NCBI RefSeq assembly: GCF_023078275.1
Contig: NC_062988.1
Span: 1,195,501-1,259,500, forward strand
DNA length: 64,000 nt
Source of the DNA: Leguminivora glycinivorella
Lineage: Eukaryota > Arthropoda > Insecta > Lepidoptera > Tortricidae
Direction: 5' to 3'
The position numbers and the translations under genes were made by a program. A model generated the notes under the pieces. That model was not told the origin of the DNA. It saw only the letters and a program-made list of their open reading frames with translations, and made no database searches. Shown one piece after another: positions 1 through 10,529 of this stretch (positions are counted from its first letter, which is position 1; the number at the start of each line of letters is the position of its first letter).

Positions 1-280
1 TCTCGAACAATAACCGCAACCCGCTGATTGGATCCAATAAGACAAGAAACGCAAAGAATCCGTGCTCAGCGAAGTGTTTAAAAAGTTGGGAATACCTCCT
101 GTAATGAGGGTCCCGAGAGCACCGAGACACTATTACTGCGTTCCCGTTACCTAGATTGAAGTTGCGACCTCTTTTTAGCTTGGCTTGTCATTGCTTAGAG
201 TTAAAATATGAAGTTGCCGGCTTGTATTACTTTTAGGAACACAACAGTCGTGTAAAATCTATCGGCCCGATTTGAAGCTT
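1..280. other. Unassigned AT-rich sequence
   Basis: I see no gene, repeat relative or clear structure in this stretch. Confidence 0.4.
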
Positions 281-515
281 AATATAGTCGCCTGTATAAA
301 GGGACAGGCAAAGCACATGATGAAGTTTTAATGCCACTCTTAGCAAGTATATTAGGATTGAAAATATGTTCAAAGCGTACGAAATTGTGATATTGTTGTG
401 ACAGGTTGCCAGCATCTCGCCTACGCCACTATTGAACCTATATCCTGTAGTCGACTTTTACTATTTACACCCACGGATAGAAGGAAAGTGGGTGGCGAAT
501 TTTTAACGGGCTAAT
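281..515 (-). repeat. Short retroposon family with GTAT tail, diverged copy
   Basis: This stretch matches 49490-49720 along most of its length: both have the box containing GCACATGA, then a 'GCCACTCTTRGCAA' block, then 'GTGACAGGTTG' and 'CTCGCCTACGCC'. Other partial copies are at 3598, 15505, 21632, 39985, 42485 and 48847. Polarity is taken from the copy at 42485, where a GTATGTATG tail and a 13-bp target duplication mark the 3' end. It is non-coding and SINE-like in size. The family name is unknown to me. Confidence 0.6.
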
Positions 516-710
516 ATTTAGATTCGTCAAATATTAGCTCTGGATACAATTAGGATCAGTGACCTATTTCTCAAAGTTGAAAGTTACAAGTGGAATTCTC
601 TTTTCAACTTGTCATATTAGACTGTGGCTATTTGTAATTTTTGTAATGCATTTGTAATTTATAACTTGTGATTTCGAGAAATGAGCCACAGGTGTCAGTG
701 TTATAAATTA

Positions 711-945
711 CGTTTTCAGTACAGATGGTGCTTTTTTTCGCACTAGTGCGAGAAGTGGTTCATTATATGCCAGGTCGAAACTTCGGAGGCTCATCATCTG
801 TACTGAAAAACGTCGTACGTAACATGTGCGAAAAGCAAATTCGTAACTCGTGTCGATTTAAAATTCTCCCTCCGGCCGGGTTTTAATTTATCGCCACTCG
901 TTTCGTACTTCCCTTTTTTCGCACTTGTATCGTAATTGGAGAAAA
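711..945 (-). mobile_element. Palindromic MITE-like element (copy of 30712-30938)
   Basis: The same blocks occur in the opposite orientation at 30712-30938 and partly at 28460-28630. They are CAGTACAGATG at one edge, an inner AGTGGTTCATTATATGCCAG, and a Ser/Arg-free non-coding palindromic half with TTCGCACTTGTATCG. The CAGTACAGAT segments at 719 and 800 face each other as a small inverted repeat. No transposase is present, so it is non-autonomous. Confidence 0.6.
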
Positions 946-1500
946 CAAAATGCGCTTTTTGAATTTAAATTGAGTTTTATTAACTTTTTAAACAATTAAA
1001 GTTACAAAAAGTGGTCGCGTACATGTCGTCGGGTTGGATCGCGGGAGAAGAGAGAGTTGCCAGATGCAAATATAAGGCAACTACAAAATGATGTTGCTAC
1101 AACTAAAAATACTTAAGCTAAGCTTACACTCTATATGTTTTGTATTAAACAGTAATGTACTATTTTTTTTAAAAACGTCATCGATTGCGCATTGAATGAG
1201 TCACTTTTAATAACTTTAATTGAGGAAATGTTATTTTCCCCATTTTAAACTCATGGTAGCGGCTCAGACTTAAAAGGGTGAAATATTCATTAGTGGGCCG
1301 GTGACAATGAAGAATGGTTGCAGTTTTATTTCTTATTGCGCTGTATTCTCTGTATTTTATTTCTTATTCGGCTGTATTCCCAGAAGCCTTGCTCCGAGTC
1401 TTTAAGTGTTTCAGTGAAATCTTCTGGGCCCCTGAATTTTAATTTGTCGGAAAGCTTAAATGGTTTAAAAGGTGTACAGATTTAGAATAATCTTGTTCTT
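946..1500. other. Unassigned intergenic sequence
   Basis: No coding potential or repeat relative was recognised. It ends close to a short (ATTTC)n run at 1508-1527, which resembles the 3' tail of the LINE at 43529-46180 but has no recognisable LINE body beside it. Confidence 0.3.
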
Positions 1501-1588
1501 GGAATGTTTCATTTCATTTCATTTATTTAACATTAAAATCATATGCATTACAGAAGGTGTTAGTTTTAGGTAATCAATCAGTAGTATC

Positions 1589-1624
1589 AGTACATGACAC
1601 CCCCCTACCCGGGTGTCATGTACT
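1589..1624. repeat. Perfect 14-bp inverted repeat (hairpin)
   Basis: The arms 1589-1602 (AGTACATGACACCC) and 1611-1624 are exact reverse complements, separated by an 8-base loop. There is no T-run and no gene next to it, so there is no reason to call it a terminator. A small MITE relic is more likely. Confidence 0.75.
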
Positions 1625-1820
1625 GTTATTACTTATGCGGAACTTTCTTATACACTAGTTTACATACTCGTATTACCTATACAATTTGTAATTCATGCAT
1701 TTTGATGTAATAATAACATGTCAGGGCGATGTTTTGGTTGTGATCTTTACAACTTTGTCATTAAGAGAACTTTATTTCTTTTTTCAACCATTTTCTGATA
1801 AATATTTATCGTCCAATTAA

Positions 1821-2002
1821 TCTATACTAATATTATTATAAATGGGAAAGTGTGTGTGTCTGTTTGTTTATCCGTCTTTCACGGTAAAATGGAGCCACGA
1901 ATTGACATGATTTTTTAAGTGGAGATAGTTGAAGGGATGGAGAGTGACATAGGCTACTTTTTGTCCCTTTCTAACGCGAGCGAAGCCGCGGGCAAAAGCT
2001 AG
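1821..2002 (+). mobile_element. Short Helitron-like non-autonomous element
   Basis: The element begins TCTATACTAATATTAT and ends GCGGGCAAAAGCTAG. It is flanked by A on the left and T on the right, as expected for Helitron insertion between A and T with a CTRR 3' end. Internal blocks (GTGTGTGTCTGTTTG, TTCACGG, GGAGAGTGACATAGGCTAC) recur at 10709, 12611, 36777, 37716, 39604 and 55461. No Rep/helicase is encoded. Confidence 0.6.
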
Positions 2003-2066
2003 TTTTAAATATTTCTCTTCCCCTCGATAAACTACCGTTTGCCGTACAAACTTATTTAGGTGAATT

Positions 2067-2160
2067 GCCACTAGATTATTAGGATAATTGCATATTATAT
2101 GATAATGCGATTTCGTGCGGATGCCATTATTAATCGCAAATAAATTATGAGAATAATCCT
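2067..2160. repeat. AT-rich imperfect hairpin
   Basis: AGGATAATTGCATATTATA on the left and a diverged reverse complement ending GAGAATAATCCT on the right form an imperfect fold-back of about 90 bp. It is probably a decayed palindromic element. Confidence 0.4.
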
Positions 2161-2920
2161 ACGTGCTTCCATAAGCTTAACTGTCGTAAGGGATAAGATA
2201 GCTCAAGGATCAGAACTATCAGAAGGCGGAATAGACAAAATAACTATCATATTTTATGCTTTTGTCGTAAACTATAATATATCCCTTACGTCCTTTGAGC
2301 TACTATAGGCTACTTGCCTCCTAGTCAAATCAGCTTCTTTTTAAGAACTGTCAAAACGAATTTCAACGTCTTGCTAATATGGAATTAATATGTAATAGAA
2401 TTGAGTGACGTCACGGTCAACTCAGTTACTTTATATATTTCTACCTGACTTATTAAATAGAAAACTATCCACGTTTTTCTTATATTTATCTGACGCTACT
2501 ATTTAGAAGACACTAAATACATTATTATTATAATGATACAGAACGGTATACCGATACAAACATGACAAATATTGAATGATTAAGCACAATTAAAATTAGT
2601 AGAATAGGCGCCAGAACTTTGGCTTTCCTCATTGCTAAAACAATCCCGTAACATGTACCATTAATGCTAAACTTTAAATTGTACCCAATACTAAATTAGT
2701 TAAATCTTGTTACCTATAACTTATACAAAGGTAACTCCGAAACGTGTGTATTAAAATCGTGTTATTGAGTTTAGAAGGGGCGATGAAGGCTTATAAAGAG
2801 ATTTATTTTATGGGGATGTAGGTAAAGGTTTTTGAAGATAGGAAAATTATATATTTTTCTAATAGAATACGTTATAACGATCACGAAAGGGTTGCTCTTT
2901 TATTTTTCATTCATTTTCTA
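2161..2920. other. Unassigned intergenic sequence
   Basis: AT-rich sequence with no open frame of note. CGTAAGGGATA and its complement occur about 80 bp apart (2189 and 2281), but the surrounding blocks are in a different order, so this is not a clean hairpin. Confidence 0.35.
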
Positions 2921-2921
2921 A

Positions 2922-3140
2922 GTGACCCAAAATGACTTTTGTAAAATTAAATAGCAGATAAAGTGACAACGCCTTATCGTGTGCTGAATCGTAAGAAATT
3001 AAAAAAAAAAACACCAATGACAGCTAAGTGACACTGACAGTTGACATCGCTTTCTTTTCTAATTTTATACATTCAGCACGCGCAAAGGCATTGTCATCTC
3101 ATCTACCATAAAATTTCCCAAACGTCATTTTCGGTCTCTT
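2922..3140. mobile_element. MITE with ~80-bp terminal inverted repeats
   Basis: The left arm contains CCAAAATGACTTTTGTAAAA, then AGTGACAACGCC, then GTGCTGAAT. The right arm carries the same blocks in reverse complement (ATTCAGCACGCGC, GGCATTGTCATC, GTCATTTTCGG). The arms meet around an A-rich centre near 3001-3012. It is non-coding. Confidence 0.6.
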
Positions 3141-3597
3141 AAAAAAAGATAATAAATTTTTAACTTCTGATATAGCAGAAACGTCTGCAATCGATGCAAT
3201 TTATTCTGAAACGAAGCCGCGGGAAAATATATAAATTATGCATGCCATAAAAAATAAAACATATTATTTCATTTTCTTCTGAAGTAATTCTAGTTTGAAA
3301 GTTAATAATTATATTATATTTTCTAATAAGATTATATAATTAAAACAAAACCGACTCTTTTGATGTGATTTTTCAGCTTCGTAATTTATTTTAAGCAAAT
3401 ATTCTTGGATAATTAATATCCATGTATAATTAATAACTTCACATTGTCATTAATAAACTCATTAAGGTAATGTTTGAGAATCGTATCACGATATCAAAGG
3501 TTATGTATTCTGAAGGTTTATTTTAGAATAATGGAATGTTAATTTTGTTAAATGAGAAATACGTCACAGTCGTGTGGGATATTGGGTCCATTGTGGT
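3141..3597. other. Unassigned AT-rich sequence
   Basis: Nothing beyond low-complexity AT-rich DNA was recognised. Confidence 0.3.
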
Positions 3598-3745
3598 GTG
3601 GGCGATGGGCTGGCAACCTGTCACTGTACCACAATCTCGTTTTCTCTCAACCCCTTAATTACCAAAAGTAAAAGTACCAAAAGTTACAGTTTCATGTGCT
3701 CCGCTTCCCCGTTTGGGAATAAACGCTTAAGTATGTAAGTTATCA
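3598..3745 (+). repeat. Short retroposon family with GTAT tail
   Basis: It carries GGCAACCTGTCACTG, TTTCATGTGCTC and a tail-like AAGTATGTAAG, the sense orientation of the family described at 281-515. It is diverged and partly rearranged. Confidence 0.55.
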
Positions 3746-4079
3746 CTAACCTATAATTTATTGGCTGATTGGACATCCATATAAGATGGATGACAAGTCT
3801 TAGTGGCAATGCACACGAGATTGATAGCCCAGTAGCCGTCAGTATATTGATACACAGATCCCGGACGATATCCGGATATCCGGGAAGAAACCATTGTAAA
3901 TGTGTAAGTATTATGTTTCTATGATGTCGCTGCTAATGCCTCCAATGCCTCCTATACCCAATGTCCTGTATACAGGATGTATTTTGATAGTGAGAACAGT
4001 TCCCGTGCTATTTAAGGTGTAAGAGCGTCCCTCGATTTTAAATTAATGAAGATTGGCGTTTATAGACTTTTTTTATACT

Positions 4080-4205
4080 ACGTCAGTGGCAAACAAGCAT
4101 ACGGTCCGCCTGATGGAAAACGGTCACCGTAACCTGTGGACGCCTGCAACTCAAGGAGCGTTACTTGCGCGTTGCCAACCCATTAGAAACTTGTACACTC
4201 CCAGA
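4080..4205 (-). repeat. LINE/SINE 3'-end-like repeat
   Basis: In reverse complement it reads through GTACAAGTTTCTAATGGG, a cysteine-free GCAGGCGTCCACAGG block and ACGGTGACCG. This corresponds to 21780-21905 in the opposite orientation. The block is widespread in Lepidoptera as far as I recall and probably derives from a non-LTR 3' region. It is non-coding. Confidence 0.55.
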
Positions 4206-4294
4206 AAAAGGTAGTTTTTGTAACAATTTTTTTTTTATAACACTATTAGTTCTCGCTTTTTGTACACATTTTTTAAAGAGAGACACTGGTCACA

Positions 4295-4395
4295 CGTTTT
4301 TATCTCTCATCCAACGTTTCAACGGCTAGTGCAACATGGCCGAAACGTAGGATAAAAGGTAAAAATGTTATTTTATCGCGTTCGACCTGTGTGTG
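4295..4395 (+). repeat. Penelope-like terminal segment (putative)
   Basis: It shares GTGCAAC-TGG-CGAAACGT, GGATAAAAGGTAAAAATG and CGCGTTCGACCTGTGTGTG with 10560-10640. The latter lies just downstream of a Penelope-like C-terminal coding remnant, which is why I link both to that class. The assignment is inference. Confidence 0.4.
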
Positions 4396-4503
4396 TCATT
4401 AAAAACTTTTTTTCATGTTAATCGATTACATTCATATCCAGAATCAAATGTTTGTACTTATTAACTATAACTCTGAAACTAACTCCTCTTGGTATATGTT
4501 TAT

Positions 4504-4700
4504 AATCCCCGACGCAAAAACGACGGGGTGTTATAAGTTTGACATGTCTGTCTGTCTGTGTGTGTGTGTGTCTGTCTGTGGCATCGTAGCTTCCGAACGG
4601 ACGAACCGATTTAGATTAGGTTTTTTTTTGTTTGAAAGCTGAGTTAGTCGCGAGTGTTTTTAGCCATGTTTCATGAAAATCGGTCCACTATGTCTGGGTT
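4504..4700 (+). mobile_element. MITE-like element with AACCCCCGAC termini
   Basis: It starts with CCCCGACGCAAAAACGACGG, continues through a TGTC/TG simple repeat, TGGCATCGTAGC and CATGTTTCATGAAAATCGG, and decays into a T-run. Fuller copies at 38123-38316, 50731-51029 and 51591-51820 show inverted termini AACCCCCGAC/GTCGGGGGTT. It is non-coding. Confidence 0.6.
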
Positions 4701-5163
4701 TTTTTTTTTTATTTTATTTTTGTGATTAAGTCATCAACCCTTATTCTAATACAAAGATGAATAATATAAATAGTATATAAGTAGTAAATAAATAAATATA
4801 AGTAGTATTGGCTAAATTCACATAAGTAAATGAATTAAAAAATAATTTTAAAACTAAAGTTTAACCTAAAATTAAAACTAAGTACTTAATGAATAAAAAA
4901 AGAGCAAGAGAAATAGGTAAAATAACATCTAATAAGTTACGACTACCTTTCAATCTTGTATGGATCATAATCGTATCTAGGTCCAAATATTGTTTCATTC
5001 CTTAAAGAGGGCTTAGACGGATCTCGTCTTAAGCCTCCGTCTGATTGGGTTAAGATACAGGTACAGGTATCCGCGCTGGCTTTATCTTGGACATAATATA
5101 GAGGTAAGGTACTGACGCATAAGAAAATGGCCCTGTTCTTACTTAAGCATTACCAAATTGTAT

Positions 5164-5334
5164 ATGTATATTGCAACAGAAAAAAGAAAAAGGTCTCCAT
5201 CAATAACACCAACAAAAAAAGACGCCTACGAGGAAGTACCTCAAAAGGCCCCAAGTAAAATAAATAAAACAAACGCTTTCGACATCATGAACCGCACAAG
5301 GACAAATTCGCAACCAGGCACGAGCAAACAATAG
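5164..5334 (+). CDS. Short basic ORF upstream of the RTE endonuclease
   Basis: An ATG at 5164 opens a 56-codon frame rich in Lys, Arg, Ser and Thr (it begins MYIATEKRKRSPSITPTKK), ending TAG at 5334. It ends about 90 bases before the endonuclease frame. RTE elements often have a small, poorly conserved ORF1-like leader, and this may be one or its decayed C-terminus. I recognise no domain. It could equally be chance in A-rich 5' UTR. Confidence 0.35.
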   Translation: MYIATEKRKRSPSITPTKKDAYEEVPQKAPSKINKTNAFDIMNRTRTNSQPGTSKQ

Positions 5335-5424
5335 CAACGAACGACGGACCCCCGGAAACTCGCAACAGTAAAAGATCAAACAACAAACAAAAACGATCAT
5401 TCCCCAAGACGATTAGCGGTCATC

Positions 5425-6321
5425 GTGGGGAATTGCGACCGCAACCCTCCAACGAAAGAACCACAAACAAATTACCAAAATACATTAACCATTAAACCAA
5501 ACAAAACAAGACAACAAAAACCTACACAACAGAACCTTGAACAAAGAAACACGAACAAACCAAATGAAGAACATATAAACAGAAAAACGTCAAAAACACT
5601 GAACATTTGCACCTACAATGTACGATCGCTAGCGTCAACTGAAAGATATATAGAGTTGACCAACGCACTGTGTAAAATAAACCATGACATAGTAGGATTA
5701 AGTGAAGTCAGAAGATTGGGCAGCAGTATAGAGGAATACGAAAACTACATCCTCTGCTACTATGGAGAAACAAAAGGATTGAACGGAGTGGGATTTCTAA
5801 TAAAAAAGAATCTAAAAAACCAAATCATCAATTTTACTGGTCTCTCGGAAAGAGTAGCACTGCTGCAACTCAATATAGAAGGAGTAGAACTTTCGATAAT
5901 TCAAGTATATGCGCCCACAGAAAAATATAGCGACAATGAAATCCAAATATTCTACAATGACATAGACAAAGCCTACTCCCAAGCAGGCGACAACATAATC
6001 GTCATGGGGGATTTTAACGCAAAAATAGGCTACCCCAAGAAAGGAGAAAATCTAATTATGGGCAAGTATGGCTACGGAGACCGAAACAAACGAGGAGAAA
6101 GACTCATAGACTACGCATTAGGAAACAAACTCTACATAAAGAATACCTTTTATAAGAAAAGATCGAACAGAAGATGGACCTGGATTTCACCGAACCAAAA
6201 CATCAGGAACGAAATAGATTTCATAATGACTAACCGACCAGCACAAATCACTAATTTCGAAGTCCTGAATAACGTACATTTCCCGTCAGACCATCGACTT
6301 CTGAGAACAACATTTACCTAA
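5425..6321 (+). pseudogene. RTE LINE apurinic-like endonuclease domain
   Basis: About 298 codons. The first ~60 residues are a Lys/Asn/Gln-rich leader. The endonuclease then follows: TYNVRSL (metal-binding Asn, ~residue 63), LSEVRR (catalytic Glu, ~residue 92), VYAPT, GDFNAKIG (~residue 196) and, near the end, FPSDHRL (catalytic Asp-His, ~residue 288). The RTE signature TWISPNQ lies just before NEIDFIM. In an active LINE this domain nicks the target DNA to prime reverse transcription. All catalytic motifs are intact. The frame stops at 6321 because of a one-base-scale shift, and homology continues directly in the next frame at 6323. Confidence 0.85.
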
Positions 6322-6322
6322 C

Positions 6323-6817
6323 TTGAAACTTCCAGCAAAGAGTCGAGAAAACTTCAATTCCTCGCTGAAAAGCCTAAGGACAGAAGAGGAAATACAAAGT
6401 TATATCAGCTGCTTAGAGACAAAATTAGGAAACAAAACAGAAGACACAAGTGTTCAAGACTACTACAATAAGATAGAAAAATCTATAACAGATAGCATAT
6501 CACAGAAGACTAAGACTGACCACACAAAAATAAACAAAATCTTCAGCGACAAAACAAAGCAACTAATAAATCAACGCACAGAACTAATGTTTAAGAAAGA
6601 CAAAGACCAAGATATGAAAAAAGAGCTTACCCGGCTGTTCAAAGAAACTAAAAAATCTATAAGGATAGACTACAGGAACCACAGGAAGGAAGTAATAACA
6701 AGAAATTTAAAAAAACACAGAAGTACAAAAAGAGCTCTGAAAGAACTTAACCTAAACAAAGCATGGATACAAAACTCGGACAAGACAAAGAAGAAACAAA
6801 AACAAGAAAAGACGTAA
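6323..6817 (+). pseudogene. RTE LINE linker between endonuclease and RT
   Basis: About 150 residues, charged and helical, Lys/Glu-rich (for example KELTRLFKETKKSIRIDYRN). This spans the usual connector between endonuclease and reverse transcriptase in RTE polyproteins. It carries no catalytic motif. It is separated from the upstream and downstream parts by two frame shifts, near 6321 and near 6770 in an A-rich run. The useful homology ends near 6770, and the last residues up to 6817 are out-of-frame read-through. Confidence 0.7.
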
Positions 6818-7944
6818 TAGATCATGCTACAAAATTTTATGAAGAACTCTACAGCATGAAAGACTACAACCACATAGAAGAGGAAACACCCATTGCGATA
6901 AACGGGAACTCGTCAGTAAAGCCGATTGAAGAAAAAGAAATATATGAGCACATAAAACAGCTGAAAACAGAAAAAAGTCCAGGCCCAGATGGAATACCAA
7001 ACGAAGCTCTAAAAAATGGGGCACCAATTCTGCTCCAACATCTAACACATTTATTCAACATGGTACTTCATTCTGAAACCATACCAGAGCAATGGTGTAC
7101 TTCCGATATAATACTGCTGTATAAAAAAGGAAATTCCTTAGACATCGGCAACTATAGGCCAATCAGCTTACTGGCGAGCATTTACAAATTGTTCTCCTCA
7201 ATACTGCTAAGAAGAATATCCAAAACAATCGATGACTCACAACCAAGAGAGCAGGCTGGCTTCAGGGCAGGTTTCAGCACCATCGACCACATACAAGCAC
7301 TAGAACAGATAATAGAAAAATATAAGGAGTTCAAGAGAAATCTACATGTCGCCTTTATAGATTATAGCAAGGCATTTGATAGTATCCATCACAGTGCAAT
7401 CTGGAATGCATTGACACAGCTTGGTGTAGACCAAAAATACATCAATATTGTAAAGAATATATATCGGAAAAGCACTAGCCGAGTCAAGCTAGAGACAAGA
7501 GGAAAACAAATAAGGATAGAGAGAGGGGTCCGACAAGGAGATCCCTTGTCGCCCAAGATCTTTATTGCTGTCCTGGAAGTCATATTTCAAAATCTCAAAT
7601 GGGAATCAAAAGGCATTAACTTGGAGGGCCAGTTCATAAGCCATTTGAGATTTGCAGACGACATAGTCATAGTAGCCGAAACTGCAACGGAACTAAGATC
7701 GCTTATAAACCAACTAGACGAAGAAAGTACCAAAGCAGGTTTACAAATGAATATAAATAAAACCAAGATAATGACAAATAGCCAAAAAATACAAATAAGC
7801 TCCAAAGGTAACAACATAGACTATGTGGACCATTATATATATTTAGGGAAACAGCTGTCCTTCATAAATACAAACAACGAAGAAGAGGTAGTAAGAAGAG
7901 CTATATCACCTGGAGGAAATTCTGGTCACTACAAGAAATCTTAA
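6763..7944 (+). pseudogene. RTE LINE reverse transcriptase domain
   Basis: The RT motifs appear in canonical order: KSPGPDGIPNEAL (~residue 72), NYRPISLL (~130), REQAGFRAGFSTIDHI (~165), FIDYSKAFDSI with catalytic Asp (~200), GVRQGDPLSP (~258), FADDIVI with the catalytic Asp pair (~300), and a thumb-like YLGKQL (~355). Sequence details (FRAGFST, GDPLSP) fit the RTE clade rather than Jockey. The catalytic residues are intact. The true domain continues past 7905 in another frame, so the last ~15 residues before the stop at 7944 are spurious. Confidence 0.88.
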
Positions 7945-8411
7945 AAGGCAAATACAGCTTAGATCTAAAAAAGATAGTCGCAGATACATGTCTTCTACCG
8001 AGCCTTCTCTATGGATGCCAAACATGGACTATTACGGATAAAACAAAGAGAAAGATAAGAACCACCCAAAGAGCCATGGAAAGGAGTATGCTCAACATAA
8101 AAAAGATCCAAAAAATAAAGAGTTCATCCATAAGAGAAAAAACAAATCTACAAGATGCACTAACTCAAGCCTTTAAATTAAAATGGCGTTGGGCAGGACA
8201 TATTGCAAGGTACGGAGACAATAGATGGACAATATTGGCAACGAAATGGAGAGGCCCTGTTGGCAAAAGGAAATCGGGAAAGCCTTATAAACGATGGATA
8301 GACGATATTCAGGAAACGGCAGGAAAAGACTGGCTAAACAAAGCCCAAGATAGGGAAAAATGGAAAGAGTTGGAGGAGGCCTACACTCTAAGAGGGGTCC
8401 AAATCAAATAA
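7945..8411 (+). pseudogene. RTE LINE C-terminal region
   Basis: Coding continues in this frame from about 7906 (ITWRKFWSLQEILKG) to the stop at 8411. It contains LLYGCQTWT, the typical LKWRWAGHIAR and GKPYKRWIDD blocks, and EKWKELEEAYTLRGV. These follow the thumb in RTE polyproteins and are of unknown biochemical role. An internal ATG at 8076 is not a real start. The 3' UTR and tail follow to about 8545. Confidence 0.8.
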
Positions 8412-8644
8412 ATTAGTATTAATGCTACACTAGTATAAACGTAATAATTAACACTAACAACTAGTTATAGGAAACTACTAACCAATACATAAACACTTTA
8501 AATGTAAGATTTGGAATAAAAGGCTTTTTTATTTATTTATATATGTTTATTTGTTACCATGTGTATACAAAATTTGCATTTAACTAATTCAGTGTTTATA
8601 CATTTTTAAATTGGTCACTCATCGTTAATTCGCTTCTACTCATT

Positions 8645-8770
8645 TCCTCAAAGGTTGACTGGAAGAGATCCCATTAAGGGATAAGTCCGCCTACATCGTA
8701 TATTACTGTCTCTGTAACTGTCTCTTTTGTTTCCTTTATGTACAATAAAGCTTATACACACATACATACA
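8645..8770 (+). repeat. LINE 3' UTR fragment
   Basis: AAAGGTTGACTGGAAGAGA, AAGTCCGCC, TACAATAAAGCTTATA and a (CATA)n tail match 15655-15795, where the tail is (AAAT)n. This is a 5'-truncated non-LTR 3' end ending in a polyadenylation-like AATAAA. Confidence 0.6.
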
Positions 8771-8779
8771 TACAAATTT

Positions 8780-9820
8780 CAAAATTCTATAAAAGTAAAC
8801 GCGAATGAGCGAAAATGCTAAAATGGAAAGGAGCCCTCCTTTCAATTTGGGAATTTTAGTTCAATATAAGTGTTTTTAACTAGATTTATCGAAAAAAAAA
8901 TTGTACATTGAGTCAAGATAATTAAAGCCTGTATTATTTGACCCTGAAAGAGTGTCGCTACAAACCGTTTTCACATGGAAATAATGTGTGCACCTGTGGT
9001 GTGCACCTCATATATAATGGGGACAGCGTGTACTGGTTTCGCGTTAATATTTGTAGAAAATTAAAACATGGTTTTAAAGAGTCAAAATTTAATAAGCTAG
9101 GTTTTAAGACTTGCTACTTCTTCCTGCACAGCCTAAAATCCATGAATCTCCTACCTTTATCGAAATCGTCGATGTTTGTTTTATTTTTACGTGGGACCTT
9201 GTTTTGTACTGGTGGCAATGATGGAACGGTCTCCTTATGTTTTTAAATATTCTTCACGGCAGAACCACAGACACCATAAATAAGAACAAAATATATATTA
9301 AGCTAAATCGAAACCAACTAATCAATACAGGAGAACCGCACTATAAACCGTCAGTACCGGACATGTCAACAACCGATCTCGGAACATTGTTATTGAAATG
9401 CTGTGAAATCCTTCATCCTTTTTTGTTGTACGTAATTTATCAAGTTCAGTATAATTATTTTCACGTTTTCTAAATATTATTTTGGACATATTTGCGATAA
9501 AACCGTTAGAAAATTTAAAATATTTACTTCTAGTTTACATCACTGACATTCGATGACTTTCGATGACGGGTGTCAAATAGTAATCGTTGCCAGTAAAAGA
9601 AATTAGTTCAGCTGAAAATCCGCAACGCGGCGAGGGTCAAATAAAAACTTGTCAGGCTTATATATGACATAATAATATTCTCATTGTGTTATAGCAAAAA
9701 ATAAAAAAGCTGACTAAACTTTTTAACCTACACTGATAAGTGTATATATTGATAAATGAAATAAATAAAAATAAAATAAATAAAGAAATATTATAGGACA
9801 TTTTTACACAGGACATACCT
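8780..9820. other. Unassigned intergenic sequence
   Basis: There are two modest open frames (8938-9246 and 9237-9473) with no recognisable domain, no splice or codon evidence and low-complexity composition. I do not call them genes. Confidence 0.3.
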
Positions 9821-9825
9821 TTTTT

Positions 9826-9900
9826 TATAGCCCGTTTATGTATCCCACTACTGGGAAAAGGTCTCCCCTTGATTTCCATAGCTCCCGGTGTTGTATACCT
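9826..9900 (+). repeat. Repeat shared with 52590-52660
   Basis: TAGCCCGTT, CCCACTACTGGG, AAAGGTCTCCCCTTGATTTCC and the following CTC..GGTGTT block also occur in the same orientation at 52590-52660. The motif is common in moth DNA as far as I recall and probably comes from a non-LTR 3' region. Confidence 0.5.
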
Positions 9901-10175
9901 TTATTTATTGCGCTTCGATTTAGCCCGCGCCGGCAACGTGCCGAAGGTGTGACGGATAGCCCGTCACGTTTTCTTGCTAGACGGCCACGGTTAGCCCGGA
10001 CTCGGGCGGGTGAGTGAACGGACGGCGCCTACGATCACCCCGGTCACTCCGTTCTTCTCTTCGCAATATGCATACCGGAATGTATTTGCCAAATTATAAA
10101 GGTTACAAAACGTCATAAATTAGTTTGCAAAATATGGTGGTATAGCTGATTCGTTAATTGATCGGTTTATATTAG

Positions 10176-10439
10176 TTGGTGCAAAGAGAAATTATCAATA
10201 AAGACTGTCACTCTTTACACATTTTTAGACAACATCAAAGAAAGCTCACACAGTTTGAAATTGTGAGGGAGGCGATCGAAATTAAAAAATATCCTAAAAA
10301 CTTTAACAGGGAAGACGGGTATAGATTATCGCCAACATGGGGACCAGTGATTCAAATGTTCAAACCAAAAGATCTATCTTCGGACCAGTGCGCGGATGTT
10401 GTGAGTGCTGTGTGTCGTGCGGTGGGAAATAAACAATAA
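10176..10439 (+). pseudogene. Penelope-like element C-terminal fragment (GIY-YIG tail region)
   Basis: An 87-codon remnant without a convincing start. The block VREAIEIKKYPKNFNREDGY followed by LSPTW is the motif I know from the end of the GIY-YIG endonuclease domain of Penelope-like retroelements. There an arginine/glutamate helix (REA.EI) is followed by N-x-NR-x-DG and a tryptophan. Reverse transcriptase and the GIY-YIG core are missing, so this is a 5'-truncated relic. The stop at 10439 is followed within 120 bases by a segment shared with 4295-4395, probably the element's terminal repeat. The assignment rests on motif memory only. Confidence 0.5.
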
Positions 10440-10529
10440 CTAAAAGCGGGTAGATTATATTTATTTGTCTACCCCGAACATTTATATAAATTAATATCGG
10501 GTAGTTTTGTGTTGTTTACATCTCCGGTG

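Larger units (their letters stand above)
5150..8545 (+). mobile_element. RTE-type non-LTR retrotransposon, nearly full length, inactive
   Basis: The element contains, in order, a short basic upstream frame, an apurinic-type (EEP) endonuclease and a reverse transcriptase with a C-terminal region. It then has a short 3' UTR with AATAAA near 8515 and a TTTATTTA-type tail. This order and the spacing of endonuclease to RT are those of RTE LINEs. Three single-base-scale frame shifts, near 6321, 6770 and 7905, break the endonuclease/RT polyprotein, so this copy cannot be autonomous. The coding strand is strongly A-rich, unlike the flanks. The 5' limit is uncertain: coding-like sequence begins around 5116-5164. 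The tail resembles that of the tRNA-derived SINE at 35380. Confidence 0.85.
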
